From: Citrobacter farmeri
Lineage (GTDB): Bacteria; Pseudomonadota; Gammaproteobacteria; Enterobacterales; Enterobacteriaceae
NCBI RefSeq assembly: GCF_019048065.1
Contig: NZ_CP077291.1
Span: 682,001-746,000 of the forward strand
Direction of reading: 5' to 3'
DNA: 64,000 nt
Positions 8,324 through 18,137 of this stretch are shown here, piece after piece (positions within the stretch are counted from its first letter, which is position 1; each line of letters opens with the position of its first letter). The notes beneath the pieces were generated by a model that was given only the letters and a program-made list of their open reading frames with translations, was not told the origin of the DNA and made no database searches. The translations under genes and the position numbers were made by a program.

Positions 8324-9250
8324 TCAGCCGGGGATCCAGTTGTCCCACGCCGGCAGCGTCCCTAACTCCTCGACCAGAAAATCAATAAATGAACGCACCT
8401 TCGGGTTGCTGTATTTGCTGGGGAAATAGAGCGCGTAAAGGGTGTGCGTTTCGCAGGTGATGGTGCCATCAAGCATCAGCGGGGTGATCTCCTCTTTCTG
8501 AATATGATCGCCAATCAGATAGGTGGGCAGATAGGCGACACCCTGATCTTCCAGTACCGATTTCAACAGTACCAGACTGCTGTTCGCCTGGATAGGCATA
8601 TGCAGTTTCAACTGATGCAGGCGATCCTGCTCGTCGGCAACCTTGAGAACGGGGGTCAGGCCGGGGTAAACCAGACAGTCGTGATCCACCAGATCGGTAC
8701 GCCGCAGCGGCATCCCTTTCTTCGCGAGGTAACCGGGAGACGCGCAGTACGCCCAGCGGATCGGCACCAGTTTACGCATGGCATAGTTTTGCGGTGGCGC
8801 GGTGGAGATGCGCAGCGCGATATCGAAATCCGTGTCGTTCAGATTGACGAAGTTATCGTTGAGATCGATATACAGATTCACATCCGGGTACTGGGTGCGA
8901 TATTTGTCCACCAGATTGACCAGTCGGGAATAGCCGAAGGCAATCGAGCAGGTAATGCGTAATTCACCCTGCGGATTGTGATAATAACCAGAGGTGGTAT
9001 TTAGCGTTTCATCAAATTCTTTCAGTAATTTATTGGCCCGGTTAAATAAATATTGCCCGGCGTCGGTCAGCGTAATACTGCGGGTCGTGCGCTTAATTAA
9101 TGTTGTCCCCAGCGTATCCTCCATTGCCGCCAGACTTTTACTGACCGCCGACGGTGACACGTTAAGTTGCACCGCGGCTTCAGATAATCCTCCGCAGTCC
9201 ACAATCCGGACAAAAAATTCTAAATGCTTGAGAGAAATGGGTGTGCTCAT
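8324..9250 (-). CDS. LysR-family transcriptional regulator
   Basis: 308 residues from the ATG at 9250, chosen because AAAGGAAAC lies directly upstream; an earlier in-frame start at 9280 lacks one. Winged helix-turn-helix at about residues 5-65 ([37 protein letters not shown]), then a periplasmic-binding-fold effector domain. The sequence resembles the DsdC/YafC-type LysR group. It is divergent from the symporter-lyase pair to its right, so it most likely controls them, with a sulfur or amino-acid compound as inducer. Not part of the usual E. coli gene order here. Confidence 0.85.
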   Translation of the reverse strand: MSTPISLKHLEFFVRIVDCGGLSEAAVQLNVSPSAVSKSLAAMEDTLGTTLIKRTTRSITLTDAGQYLFNRANKLLKEFDETLNTTSGYYHNPQGELRITCSIAFGYSRLVNLVDKYRTQYPDVNLYIDLNDNFVNLNDTDFDIALRISTAPPQNYAMRKLVPIRWAYCASPGYLAKKGMPLRRTDLVDHDCLVYPGLTPVLKVADEQDRLHQLKLHMPIQANSSLVLLKSVLEDQGVAYLPTYLIGDHIQKEEITPLMLDGTITCETHTLYALYFPSKYSNPKVRSFIDFLVEELGTLPAWDNWIPG

Positions 9251-9298
9251 TGTTTCCTTTTGCTCACAAGTGATTTGCAAAAACGGTACGAATAGGCC

Positions 9299-9325
9299 GT
9301 TACATTGGGTTTTGAAACATGTAAC
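9299..9325. promoter_or_regulatory. Possible LysR operator in the divergent region
   Basis: GTTACA (9299-9304) and TGTAAC (9320-9325) form an inverted repeat with a 15-bp spacer between the LysR gene and the symporter. LysR proteins bind interrupted dyads in such positions. The arms are short. Confidence 0.3.
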
Positions 9326-9474
9326 TATTGAACCACAGGAAACGACCTACACACAAAATGAAAAAATAACAACTTAAGTGAGTTGCGTCACAAATAGTAA
9401 GGAGGCAAAAACAGAACGTCGCCAAATTGTGAATTTACTCTCATTTAATTCCATTTTTATAAAAGGTACCGATT

Positions 9475-10713
9475 ATGTGGACACGACTCGAACCCTACAA
9501 ATCGTCAATTATTTTATTACTTGCTCTGGTTGCAGGTGGTTTATTAGGGATTTATGCACCCGCGTTTGCCAGTAAACTTCAACCGATAGGTCAGATTTTC
9601 CTGAACCTGTTATTTATGATTATCGTCCCGCTGGTGGGAATCAGCGTAATGTCGTCCATCGCCAGTATGACCGACCTGAGACGCTTAGGGCGAATTATGG
9701 CGATTATCTTTATCGTTTCCATCGCAATGGCGTTTATTCCCGCTGCCGGTATCGTGGCGTTAGCCCTGTGGTACAACCCGGCACAGGGGGTCACCATCGA
9801 TCTTTCGCAGTCCGTGCAGGCGGGCAGCGGCAAGATGGATTTTGTCAGCATGATCACCACCAACGACTTTATTGGCCTGTTTTCTAAATCGAATATCCTC
9901 GCACTGATCGTGATGGCGATCATCGCCGGGATCGCGATTGGTCAGTCAGAACAGGCGGGCAAACGCATTGCCTCGCTGCTGGAGGATGCCAACACCGTCA
10001 TTATGAAGATCGTATCGATCATCATGAAGGTCGCGCCGCTGGGACTCGGCTGCTACTTTGCGGCCACAATGGCCAGTCAGGATTCCGGACTGTTGCTCAC
10101 CTTTGCCCGGGCAATTGGCCTGTTCATGGTTGCCACGCTGGCTTACTACATTTTCGGTTCTATTCTTTACTCTTACATTGGCGGCGGCGTACCGGCAGTG
10201 AAGGCCTTCTGGCGTCACGCTATCGAGCCTTCCGTGACGGCACTGGGCACTTGCTCTTCGCTGGGAACGCTGCCGGTGACTCTGCGCGCGGGCAAAGCGA
10301 TGGGGATTAACCCGGAAATCGTGGATGTCTCGATCCCGCTGCTGGTCAACCTGAATAAGGGCGGCGTGGCGATGATCGCGGCGCTGAAGATCGTCTTTAT
10401 CTACTCGGTGCTGGGGATTCCATTCACGACGGAAACTTTCTTCCTGACCATGCTGATCGCCGTGCTTTCTGCGATTATCGTCGGCGGCGTGCCGGGCGGG
10501 GCGTTCCTCGGGGAGATCTTTATCGTTACGACGCTGGGGTTGCCGATGGAAACCATTCCTATGTTAGTGGTGCTGGGCACCATTACCGATGCGCCAGCGA
10601 CGCTGATTAACGTGATTCATGATTTGAATGCGGCACAAATTGTAGAACGCTTCTCCGGGAAAAAATCGGTGAATGCAGAGATAGATGCGACGGCTACGGT
10701 AGCCGAGGTTTAA
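9475..10713 (+). CDS. Dicarboxylate/amino acid:cation symporter (DAACS family)
   Basis: 412 residues, hydrophobic, with the glutamate-transporter fold. Signature parts include [22 protein letters not shown], the serine-rich hairpin region [14 protein letters not shown] and the C-terminal [18 protein letters not shown], where conserved polar residues bind substrate and sodium. It imports an organic acid or amino acid with Na+ or H+. ATG at 9475 follows AAAAGG. It is 25 bp upstream of the MetC-like lyase and likely co-transcribed. The DAACS family includes cystine carriers such as TcyP, so a sulfur amino acid is a reasonable substrate guess. Confidence 0.85.
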   Translation: MWTRLEPYKSSIILLLALVAGGLLGIYAPAFASKLQPIGQIFLNLLFMIIVPLVGISVMSSIASMTDLRRLGRIMAIIFIVSIAMAFIPAAGIVALALWYNPAQGVTIDLSQSVQAGSGKMDFVSMITTNDFIGLFSKSNILALIVMAIIAGIAIGQSEQAGKRIASLLEDANTVIMKIVSIIMKVAPLGLGCYFAATMASQDSGLLLTFARAIGLFMVATLAYYIFGSILYSYIGGGVPAVKAFWRHAIEPSVTALGTCSSLGTLPVTLRAGKAMGINPEIVDVSIPLLVNLNKGGVAMIAALKIVFIYSVLGIPFTTETFFLTMLIAVLSAIIVGGVPGGAFLGEIFIVTTLGLPMETIPMLVVLGTITDAPATLINVIHDLNAAQIVERFSGKKSVNAEIDATATVAEV

Positions 10714-10738
10714 CGCAGAATTAAGGATAAGAAAGGTT

Positions 10739-11929
10739 ATGAAAGATTCAGTGAAACTCGAAACTCAGTTGATCATCGCCGGACGCGATAAACGCTATAC
10801 CCAGGGCGCGGTAAACCCGGTTATCCAGCGTGCCTCTTCGCTGGTGTTTGATACCGTGAAGGACAAAAAATTCGCCACTGCCAATCGTGCAAACGGCGAG
10901 CTGTTTTACGGTCGTCGTGGCACTTATACCCACTTTGCGTTCCAGAAGGCAATGAGCGAACTGGAAGGCGGCGTTGGCTGCGCACTCTATCCGTGCGGTG
11001 CGGCGGCGGTGACAAACGCGATCCTCGCGTTTGTACAGAGCGGCGATCATCTGCTGATGACTGGCGCGGCGTATGAACCGACGCAGGATTTCTGCAATAA
11101 GATCCTGAGTAAATTCAACGTCGAAACGACCTACTACGATCCGATGATCGGTGCCGGAATTGTCGATCTGATCCGCCCTGAAACCAAAGTGGTATTCCTC
11201 GAATCACCGAGTTCGATCACGATGGAAGTGCAGGATGTGCCGGGAATGGTGAAGGCGATCCGCGCGGTGAATCCGGACATCGTCATTATGATCGACAACA
11301 CCTGGGCGGCGGGCGTGCTGTTTAAGGCACTGGACTATGGAGTGGATATCTCGATTCAGGCGGGTACCAAGTACACGATTGGCCACTCCGATGGCATGCT
11401 GGGAACGGCGGTATCCAATGCGCGCTGCTGGGAACAATTGCGCGAGAACTCGTATCTGATGGGGCAAACGCTGGATGCTGATACCGCGTATAACGGCAGT
11501 CGCGGATTGCGCACGCTGTCGGTGCGCCTGAAGCAGCATCAGGAGAGCAGCATTGAGATTGCGCGCTGGCTTTCGGCACGCGCGGAAGTGGCGCGGGTGA
11601 ACCATCCGGCGCTGCCGGAGTGTCCTGGGCACGAATACTTCACGCGTGATTTCAGCGGCAGTTCCGGTCTGTTCTCGTTTGTGCTGAAAAAACGACTGAC
11701 GGATGAGCAGTTAGCAAACTTCCTTGATAACTTCTCGCTGTTCCATATGGCTTATTCGTGGGGCGGGTTTGAGTCGTTGATTCTGGCGAACCAGCCGGAA
11801 GAGCTGAACAGTATTCGCCCGGCCGGGGATGTCGATTTCAGCGGGACGCTGGTGAGGGTGCATATCGGTCTGGAAGATGTCGGCGATTTGATTGCCGACC
11901 TTGAAGCCGGTTTTGCCCGCATCACGTAA
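10739..11929 (+). CDS. MetC-type cystathionine beta-lyase paralogue (PLP enzyme)
   Basis: 396 residues, colinear with E. coli MetC (395). Visible are the substrate/PLP motif [14 protein letters not shown], the phosphate loop [24 protein letters not shown], the PLP lysine in [19 protein letters not shown], and [11 protein letters not shown]. It should cleave cystathionine or cystine to pyruvate, ammonia and a thiol. It sits in an operon with a symporter and a LysR regulator, not in the exbBD region where E. coli metC lies, so I take it as a second, transport-coupled copy. The reference MetC location cannot be checked in this window. Confidence 0.85.
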   Translation: MKDSVKLETQLIIAGRDKRYTQGAVNPVIQRASSLVFDTVKDKKFATANRANGELFYGRRGTYTHFAFQKAMSELEGGVGCALYPCGAAAVTNAILAFVQSGDHLLMTGAAYEPTQDFCNKILSKFNVETTYYDPMIGAGIVDLIRPETKVVFLESPSSITMEVQDVPGMVKAIRAVNPDIVIMIDNTWAAGVLFKALDYGVDISIQAGTKYTIGHSDGMLGTAVSNARCWEQLRENSYLMGQTLDADTAYNGSRGLRTLSVRLKQHQESSIEIARWLSARAEVARVNHPALPECPGHEYFTRDFSGSSGLFSFVLKKRLTDEQLANFLDNFSLFHMAYSWGGFESLILANQPEELNSIRPAGDVDFSGTLVRVHIGLEDVGDLIADLEAGFARIT

Positions 11930-11935
11930 AAAAAC

Positions 11936-11954
11936 GGCCCCGCATGACGGGGCC
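11936..11954. terminator. Bidirectional terminator between the lyase gene and mdtM
   Basis: GGCCCCG (11936-11942), loop CATGA, CGGGGCC (11948-11954). Seven A residues before and TGATTTTA after the stem allow termination on both strands of the converging genes. Confidence 0.8.
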
Positions 11955-11959
11955 TGATT

Positions 11960-13201
11960 TTACTTCTCTGTTGCCAGTTCCGTTGCGTGATACTGACGCA
12001 CTCGCGTTAACAACCCTTTCAATGTGAATACCACCGCCACTCCCGCAATCACCCCCAGCAGGTGAAACGGGATCCGACCGCCGTTAAACCACAGTCCGCG
12101 ACCGATTTCGACGGAAACGGCCATCACCGCCAGGATGACCATGTTCAGCGAGGCCGACACGGTTCCTTTCGGCAGGTTGTTGGTAAACAGCGTGAAGCGA
12201 AACAGCGTCGGGAAGATAAGCCCGATACCAAATGCATACAGGCTGGTGCCCAGCACCGACCACAGCCACACGTGAGGCCAGATCAGGTTACCGGCAATCA
12301 GGACAAACAGGCCGCTGAGCTGAATGGGTATCGCACGCCAGATAAAGCGCGGGTCGGTCGGATCTTTCACAAAACGAGCAATGACCATGTTGGCGACGAT
12401 CACCGCCCCGAACACCGGGACCTGTACCCAGGCGAACTGTGAGGACGTCATGCCGCCCGCGTCGATCAGGATCACCGGGGAAACGGCGACCCAACTCATC
12501 ATCGGGATGTAACTCAGCGAGATCGTGGCGACCCCAAAGAGGAACACCCGGTTGCGAAAAACATCGCGAAAATCGCGTATAACGCTAATCGCGCTAAACG
12601 GCACCGCGCCGCGCTGGACCGTTTCCGGCATCGCCAGCAACAGGCCCATAAAGGCGATAAAGCCCATCACCGCAATAATGGCAAACAGCACCTTCCAGTG
12701 GACGAAGTGCATCAGCGCCGCGCCGGAAAGCGGGCCGATGATTGGCGCTACCAGGACAATAGAGGTGATGATCGCCATCAGTTTGATGGCTTTCGTCTGT
12801 CCGAACGCCTCCTGTACCGTGACATAGCCGACCGTCGCGATAAAGCAGATGCTGGTGCCCTGTACCACGCGCGCCACCAGGAACTGTGTCATTGAGGTGG
12901 TGAACAGCGTGGCGGTACAGGCGAGGGCAAAAATGAGCGCCCCGGTGACCAGTACCGGACGCCGCCCGATCCGGTCGGAAAGCGGCCCCAGCAGCCATTG
13001 CAGCACCATCCCACCCGCGAGATAGAGACTGACCGCAGCCGGTGCCAGGCTGACATCGGCATCAAACTCTCGCACGACGTTGATGATGCCCGGCTGAATC
13101 AGGTCTGTTGACAGATAGGCGGCAAAATCATACAGAATCAGCGCCATCGGAAAGAACAGCGTCGTGGCGTGCCGCTTGAAAAACTCAATAATCCATTGCA
13201 T
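11960..13201 (-). CDS. mdtM: MdtM multidrug/alkali efflux MFS transporter
   Basis: 413 residues from the ATG at 13201, which matches the E. coli N-terminus ([20 protein letters not shown]); in-frame codons upstream to 13261 have no family counterpart. 12 membrane segments, with the MFS motif A loop [13 protein letters not shown] and the motif C region [11 protein letters not shown]. It is a drug/H+ and cation/H+ antiporter in the inner membrane giving bile-salt and quaternary-ammonium tolerance in E. coli. The sequence is close to E. coli MdtM throughout. Its upstream region holds a long perfect dyad (13359-13386). Confidence 0.92.
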   Translation of the reverse strand: MQWIIEFFKRHATTLFFPMALILYDFAAYLSTDLIQPGIINVVREFDADVSLAPAAVSLYLAGGMVLQWLLGPLSDRIGRRPVLVTGALIFALACTATLFTTSMTQFLVARVVQGTSICFIATVGYVTVQEAFGQTKAIKLMAIITSIVLVAPIIGPLSGAALMHFVHWKVLFAIIAVMGFIAFMGLLLAMPETVQRGAVPFSAISVIRDFRDVFRNRVFLFGVATISLSYIPMMSWVAVSPVILIDAGGMTSSQFAWVQVPVFGAVIVANMVIARFVKDPTDPRFIWRAIPIQLSGLFVLIAGNLIWPHVWLWSVLGTSLYAFGIGLIFPTLFRFTLFTNNLPKGTVSASLNMVILAVMAVSVEIGRGLWFNGGRIPFHLLGVIAGVAVVFTLKGLLTRVRQYHATELATEK

Positions 13202-13518
13202 ACAAAACGAACTCCATGTGGAGAACCCCTGAACGGGAACAACGAAATTCAATACTGTCACAGGGACATCAGGCAGAAAAGAGAGAACAGCAGACCGCGG
13301 ATGTACTGAATTTCATGTAATCAAAAGCACTGCCCATGGGGAATCACAGACAGAGGGAACACATTCTGACCTGTGTCAGAATGTGTATCGATTACAGATG
13401 GTTATCAGCACATCACACCTCGGGAAAAGTAAGTTGAACGGAAAATATACACCTTAAGTGTCATTATAATTTGATGTTAGTCAATAGATTGAGCTGAAAA
13501 CATTCCGTGCATCAATGG
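13202..13518. other. 317-bp region upstream of mdtM
   Basis: No gene is seen. It contains the mdtM leader and promoter and the 28-bp dyad listed separately. It is also the left junction of the 18-kb accessory insertion between mdtM and yjiR. Confidence 0.5.
13359..13386. repeat. Perfect 11-bp inverted repeat upstream of mdtM
   Basis: ACACATTCTGA (13359-13369) and TCAGAATGTGT (13376-13386) are exact inverted repeats around a 6-bp loop CCTGTG. No T-run follows on either strand, so an operator is more likely than a terminator. It lies about 160 bp upstream of the mdtM start codon. Confidence 0.7.
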
Positions 13519-14160
13519 CTACGGGAAGAGAAAACGCCAGACGATCCCGCAGCCAAAAGCGATCAACACGGCGCCGGCAATGCGTTCGATCCACACGATC
13601 CCATGACTGAGCCGTCGCTGGACGAACGGCAGGCCAATCCCCATCACAATCAACAGATCCCAGCACAACACGACGCTGGTCATCCAGACGCCGCTGACGG
13701 CCTGTTGTACCAGCGTCACTGACGGGCCAAGCAGGGCGGTCATCAGCGCCAGATAGAAAAGGGCGTTTTTCGGATTGAGCAGCGACGACCCCAGTCCCAG
13801 CAGCACCTGCTTGCCCAGGCCCGGACACGTGGACTGGGCATCTGCGCCCGTCAGCGCTTGCGGACGACTGCGTAGCAGCAGGCTGCCGATCCACAGTAAA
13901 TAGAGTGCCCCCAGTAGCGCGATCAGCGTGAAGAGCAGGGGGAGTTGTCGGAGGATCCCCCAGCCGGCAATCGCCAGCAGGATATAGATCCCATTACCGG
14001 CGGCGATCCCCAGACACAGCCCGGCGCTGCCGCGAAGTCGGTAGCGAACAGCGTAGCCCACCAGTAAAAAGAAATCCGGACCGGGGCTGAGCAGCGCGAC
14101 AAAGTGCGCCAGCGCCAGTGCGGGAAATGCAGGGGGAAAGAGTACAGACAACGGTTCCAT
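13519..14160 (-). CDS. LysE/RhtB-family amino-acid exporter
   Basis: 213 residues from the ATG at 14160, preceded by GAGG at suitable spacing. The family mark is ALAHFVALLSPGPDFFLLVGYAVRYR near the N-terminus, followed by five or six membrane helices and KNALFYLALMTALL. It is an inner-membrane exporter for an amino acid or derivative. It lies 48 bp downstream of the AraC regulator on the same strand and may be co-transcribed with and controlled by it. Substrate unknown. Confidence 0.8.
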   Translation of the reverse strand: MEPLSVLFPPAFPALALAHFVALLSPGPDFFLLVGYAVRYRLRGSAGLCLGIAAGNGIYILLAIAGWGILRQLPLLFTLIALLGALYLLWIGSLLLRSRPQALTGADAQSTCPGLGKQVLLGLGSSLLNPKNALFYLALMTALLGPSVTLVQQAVSGVWMTSVVLCWDLLIVMGIGLPFVQRRLSHGIVWIERIAGAVLIAFGCGIVWRFLFP

Positions 14161-14208
14161 AGTGACCTCAGTGTGCAAACCTGAGGTCACGTTACGCCTG
14201 GTAAAACG

Positions 14209-15024
14209 CTAATTATTGTCTGATATTGATCGTCCCCGCGCATACTGGCGCGGCGTGGCGGCGGTATAGCTGACAAAGGTACGGTGGAAATGGCTCTGGT
14301 CGGCAAAACCGCTCTGATAGCCGACGTCGGCGATGTCGTCTCCCGCGCGCAGTCGCGTCCTGGCAAAATCGATCCGCGCGATGTTCAGGTAGCTGCCCGG
14401 CGTCAGGCCAGTGTCCTGCTTAAAGGTGCGGATCAGCGTCTCTTTACGCATGCCGAACTCTTGCGCGATGTCATCAAGCGACGGTGGAGAAAGCAAATTA
14501 CATTGCAGTCGCGCTTTCAGAGACTGGCTGGTCGCGCGTGGACGCTGTGGATTTCCTGACTGCAAGGGGAGCGCGCGCAACAGGAGGCGGGCGGCATCGA
14601 CAAGCGGTTCGGTTTGCCGCTTCTCCATTAACGCAACGAGATCCAGAAAGCGTTGAAAGTGTTGTCGGTTGCGGATCACCGGATTCGGCGCGAAAAGCGG
14701 TGTAGGGGGAAGCTGTTCGGGCAACTGAGCAAGACACCAGTCCGCCTCCAGGTAGAGCATATGATAGCTGCGGAACTGTCCATTCACCGGATTACAACTG
14801 TGCGGTACCAGCGGTGGGATCACAATCAGATCGCCCACCTGTAGGTGATATTCTTTGCCGTTGCTGACGCAGCAGGTTCCGCCTTCCAGAATGGCCCCAA
14901 TGGAGAGCTGTGGATGATGGTGGCGTTTATACGCCTGATGGCTGCGCCAGGTGCTGCGCAGCTCCAGCCACGTAAGTTGTTCATCGCGCCAGAACGATTG
15001 CGGAATATCTCGGGTGTGGGTCAC
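14209..15024 (-). CDS. AraC-family regulator with N-terminal cupin
   Basis: 271 residues from a GTG at 15024 that follows GGAGG by eight bases; a TTG at 15042 is possible but has no ribosome site. N-terminal cupin sensor (HHHPQLSIGAILEGGTCCVSNGKEYHLQVGD is the core strand set), C-terminal double helix-turn-helix (SLDDIAQEFGMRKETLIRTF and IADVGYQSGFADQSHFHRTF). This arrangement is typical of AraC proteins that control LysE-type exporters next door. The inducer is not known. Confidence 0.8.
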   Translation of the reverse strand: MTHTRDIPQSFWRDEQLTWLELRSTWRSHQAYKRHHHPQLSIGAILEGGTCCVSNGKEYHLQVGDLIVIPPLVPHSCNPVNGQFRSYHMLYLEADWCLAQLPEQLPPTPLFAPNPVIRNRQHFQRFLDLVALMEKRQTEPLVDAARLLLRALPLQSGNPQRPRATSQSLKARLQCNLLSPPSLDDIAQEFGMRKETLIRTFKQDTGLTPGSYLNIARIDFARTRLRAGDDIADVGYQSGFADQSHFHRTFVSYTAATPRQYARGRSISDNN

Positions 15025-15143
15025 GGTCAGCGCCTCCGGCAAAGTGATGATTTGTTATATCACAGGCCTGGCCGTGAAAACGCATTGTCGTGACGTTATG
15101 TGGAGGATGACGGGCGGCATGTCAGAACATTCCGCCCGTTGTA

Positions 15144-16667
15144 TTAAGCCAACACGCCAATCGGCCAGGGAACAAACTCGTTTTCGCCTAATCCCAGCGC
15201 TTCGCTTTTACTCTGTTCTCCGGAAGCGACTGCGATAATTTTCTCGAAAATCGCTTCTCCCATCTGACGCAGAGTGGCGTCTCCGTCAATGACGACACCG
15301 CAGTTGAGATCCATATCCTCTTCCATGCGCTGATACATGGGCGTGTTGCTGGCAAGTTTGACGGTCGGCGCAGGCATTGAGCCAAAACAGGAACCGCGTC
15401 CGGTGGTAAACGCAATCATATTGGCGCCGCCAGCGACCTGTCCCGTAGCCGAGACTGGGTCATAGCCCGGAGTATCCATAAAGACCAGGCCTTTTTGCGT
15501 AACGGGGTAAGCGTAACGGTAGACTTCCATCAGCGGAGAGTTCCCGCCTTTTTTCGCCCCACCCAGCGATTTTTCCAGCACGTTTGCCAGCCCGCCCGCA
15601 TTGTTACCAGGACTCACCCGGCCATTAATCTGGCAATCACGTCCTTTGTTGTACTCCAGCCACCAGTTGATGCAATCGACGAGTTTTTGCCCCACCTCCG
15701 GTGTGACTGCACGCGCCGTGAGGGTGTGCTCCACACCAAATATTTCGGTCGTTTCAGAGAGGATCGCGGTTCCGCCTTGTTCCACCAGCAGGTCCATCGC
15801 GACGCCCAGTGCCGGGTTCGCTGAGAGGCCGGAGAATCCGTCGGAACCCCCGCACTGAAGCCCGACGGTCAGATGCTCCACGGAGACAGGTTGACGTTTT
15901 ACCGTATTCGCATGGGGTAACATGGACTCGACAATGGCGATACCTTCGTCAATGGTTTTTCGCGTGCCGCCGGTATCCTGAATCACCAGTTTGCGCAGCA
16001 TTGGGTTTTCTTCGAGTCCCATCTGCTCAAAAAATCCGTGAATATTATTGCGCTCGCAGCCTAAAGCGACGACCAGCGCACCCGCGGTATTCGGGTTGTT
16101 GATGTATCCGGCCAGCGTACGGCGCAGCAGATCCATCGGTTCGCCGGTCATTTCCATACCGCAGCCGAGTTCGTGGACGTAGGGGATAACGTTGTCCACG
16201 TTCGGCCATGACTGCAGACGCTCTGGTGTAAAGTGCGCAGCAATTTTTCGCGCCACCGTTGCGCCACAGTTTCCGACGACAAACACGCCGAGAATATTAC
16301 GGGTTCCTACCCGACCATCTTCACGGACATAGCCGTTAAAAGTGCGCCGTTGCGCTGGCGGCACCGTTTGCACAGGGTGATAATCACGGCTGAAGGCGTA
16401 ATCACGCTGAAAATCTTCAAATACAATATTGTGGCTATGCAACCAGGTGCCAGCTGGCAGATCTTCCGGAGCAAAACCAATGACCGTGTTGTATTTGAGG
16501 ATAGGTTCATCCTTTTTAATGAGTCTTGTCGCGACCTTATGACCTAATGGAACATCCTGCAGAGTAACGATATTTTCACCGACGATAGGTGTGCCAGCAG
16601 CGATGGCGACCCGGGCGACAACAACGTTATCTTTTTCATCAAGGCGAATAACCGGAGATTTTGTCAT
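15144..16667 (-). CDS. UxaA/GarD-family acid-sugar dehydratase
   Basis: 507 residues with an N-terminal SAF domain (about 1-90) and the UxaA C-terminal domain. Typical segments are GYVREDGRVGTRN, ALGCERNNIHGFFEQMGL, GLQCGGSDGFSGLSANPALG and FTTGRGSCFGSMPAPTVKLA. The family removes water from altronate or galactarate with an iron or other divalent centre. As the last gene of the operon with a tartronate-semialdehyde reductase and HpcH aldolase, a hexarate such as galactarate or a close epimer is the likely substrate. AGGAAG precedes the ATG. Length lies between UxaA (495) and GarD (523), so the exact subgroup is uncertain. Confidence 0.85.
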   Translation of the reverse strand: MTKSPVIRLDEKDNVVVARVAIAAGTPIVGENIVTLQDVPLGHKVATRLIKKDEPILKYNTVIGFAPEDLPAGTWLHSHNIVFEDFQRDYAFSRDYHPVQTVPPAQRRTFNGYVREDGRVGTRNILGVFVVGNCGATVARKIAAHFTPERLQSWPNVDNVIPYVHELGCGMEMTGEPMDLLRRTLAGYINNPNTAGALVVALGCERNNIHGFFEQMGLEENPMLRKLVIQDTGGTRKTIDEGIAIVESMLPHANTVKRQPVSVEHLTVGLQCGGSDGFSGLSANPALGVAMDLLVEQGGTAILSETTEIFGVEHTLTARAVTPEVGQKLVDCINWWLEYNKGRDCQINGRVSPGNNAGGLANVLEKSLGGAKKGGNSPLMEVYRYAYPVTQKGLVFMDTPGYDPVSATGQVAGGANMIAFTTGRGSCFGSMPAPTVKLASNTPMYQRMEEDMDLNCGVVIDGDATLRQMGEAIFEKIIAVASGEQSKSEALGLGENEFVPWPIGVLA

Positions 16668-16727
16668 TATATTGCTTCCTTATCTTATTCAGCGTCTGCC
16701 CGTGCATCGACGAGCAGAACTCAGGGT

Positions 16728-18077
16728 TCAGACTTCACGTTTTTGCAGGGTTGTCGTGCCTTCACGCGGGGCAATCTTCAGACGCTCAATTTTGCCTACG
16801 ATGAACCAATAGCTGCAGACGGCGATGATGCCGTGGGTGCCGACAAAAACCAGCGCATTGGCGAACGAGTTGGTTTCCTGCAGGATGTAGCCAATGACAA
16901 CCGGGGTAATGATGCCCGCAACGTTTCCGAGGGAATTGAACAGACCGCCAGTGGTGCCGATAATCTCTTTCGGCGCGGTATCCGCAACAACCGCCCAGCC
17001 CAGTGAACCGAAGCCTTTGCCAAAGAAAGCGGCGCTCATCAGGAACATCACCAGCGCTTCTGACCCCACGTAGTTACAGAGGATCATGCTGGCGCTCATG
17101 GTCAGACCGATGGTGATGGGAACTTTACGCGCCAGGCTCAGGTTATTGGTTTTACGCAACAGCCAGTCGGAGAAAAAGCCGCTCAGTATGCCGCCCACCA
17201 GACCGCAAATCGCGGGCACCGAGGCCATAAATCCGGCCTGTAAGATCGACATGCCGCGCTCTTTCACCAGATAAATCGGAAACCAGGTCATAAAGAACCA
17301 GGTGATCGCGGAAATACAGTACTGACCAATGAAAATGCCGATCAGCATCCTGCTTTTAAACAGCTGCGCGATCTCCTGCAATCCTGCACGTTTACGTTCA
17401 TCTTTCACGCTGGTAACAGTGTCCAGTTCTACCAGCGCACCACCTTCTTTCAGATATTCCATCTCTTCGCTGTTGATCCCTGGATGCTTCATCGGGACGT
17501 GGAAGAACTTTGACCAGCAGAAGGCAATCACGATGCCAATGGCCCCCATCACGATAAACACGTGATCCCAACCGAAGGCATGACAAAGCCACGCCATCAG
17601 CGGTGTGAAGATGGCGAGGGATGCGTATTGCGCGCTGTTAAAGATGGCGCCAGCGACACCACGTTCCTGAGAGGGAAACCAGGCGGCGATGATTCGTCCG
17701 GCAGAGGGACCAACCGGCGACTCGCACACGCCCAGCAGGAAACGCAGGATTAGCAGGGCAGGGACAACAAACGTGATATAGCTGACAAGCCCCATCAGAA
17801 CAGTCATTACTGACCACAGTAAGATGCCCAGAAACATGGCGCGTTTAGAGCCAATCTTATCCGCGACCCAACCCGCGGGCGTCATACTGATGACGTACGC
17901 CCAACTGAACGCGGAAAAGAGGTAGCCTATTTCTACGGCGGTAATACCCAGCTCTTTTTGCATTTCTGGACCCGCAACTGATAACGTGGCGCGATCGCCT
18001 GTGGCCAGCGTTAACACCAGGGTAATCATAAACAGAATGTAATAGCGGGCATGTGTTTTATTATTTTTAGTGCTCAT
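16728..18077 (-). CDS. MFS acid-sugar transporter (GudP/GarP-like, ACS family)
   Basis: 449 residues, 12 membrane helices. The opening helix with LATGDRATLSVAGPEMQKELG and the loop GWVADKIGSKRAMFLGI are typical of the anion:cation symporter branch that includes GudP, GarP and ExuT. FLLGVCESPVGPSAGRIIAAWFP matches the conserved fourth-helix motif. It would import the hexarate or hexuronate used by the operon with protons. GGAGAG upstream of the ATG. It sits between the aldolase and the UxaA-type dehydratase. Confidence 0.85.
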   Translation of the reverse strand: MSTKNNKTHARYYILFMITLVLTLATGDRATLSVAGPEMQKELGITAVEIGYLFSAFSWAYVISMTPAGWVADKIGSKRAMFLGILLWSVMTVLMGLVSYITFVVPALLILRFLLGVCESPVGPSAGRIIAAWFPSQERGVAGAIFNSAQYASLAIFTPLMAWLCHAFGWDHVFIVMGAIGIVIAFCWSKFFHVPMKHPGINSEEMEYLKEGGALVELDTVTSVKDERKRAGLQEIAQLFKSRMLIGIFIGQYCISAITWFFMTWFPIYLVKERGMSILQAGFMASVPAICGLVGGILSGFFSDWLLRKTNNLSLARKVPITIGLTMSASMILCNYVGSEALVMFLMSAAFFGKGFGSLGWAVVADTAPKEIIGTTGGLFNSLGNVAGIITPVVIGYILQETNSFANALVFVGTHGIIAVCSYWFIVGKIERLKIAPREGTTTLQKREV

Positions 18078-18137
18078 ACTGCACTCTCCAGTTCTGACTT
18101 TCTGAGCCAGATGATGTTGTAGGGTAGTGAAGGCAAA

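Noticed and set aside
9378..9575. 65-codon frame overlapping the symporter start
   Set aside because: Lies in another frame over the leader and first codons of a clear transporter gene; no family pattern.
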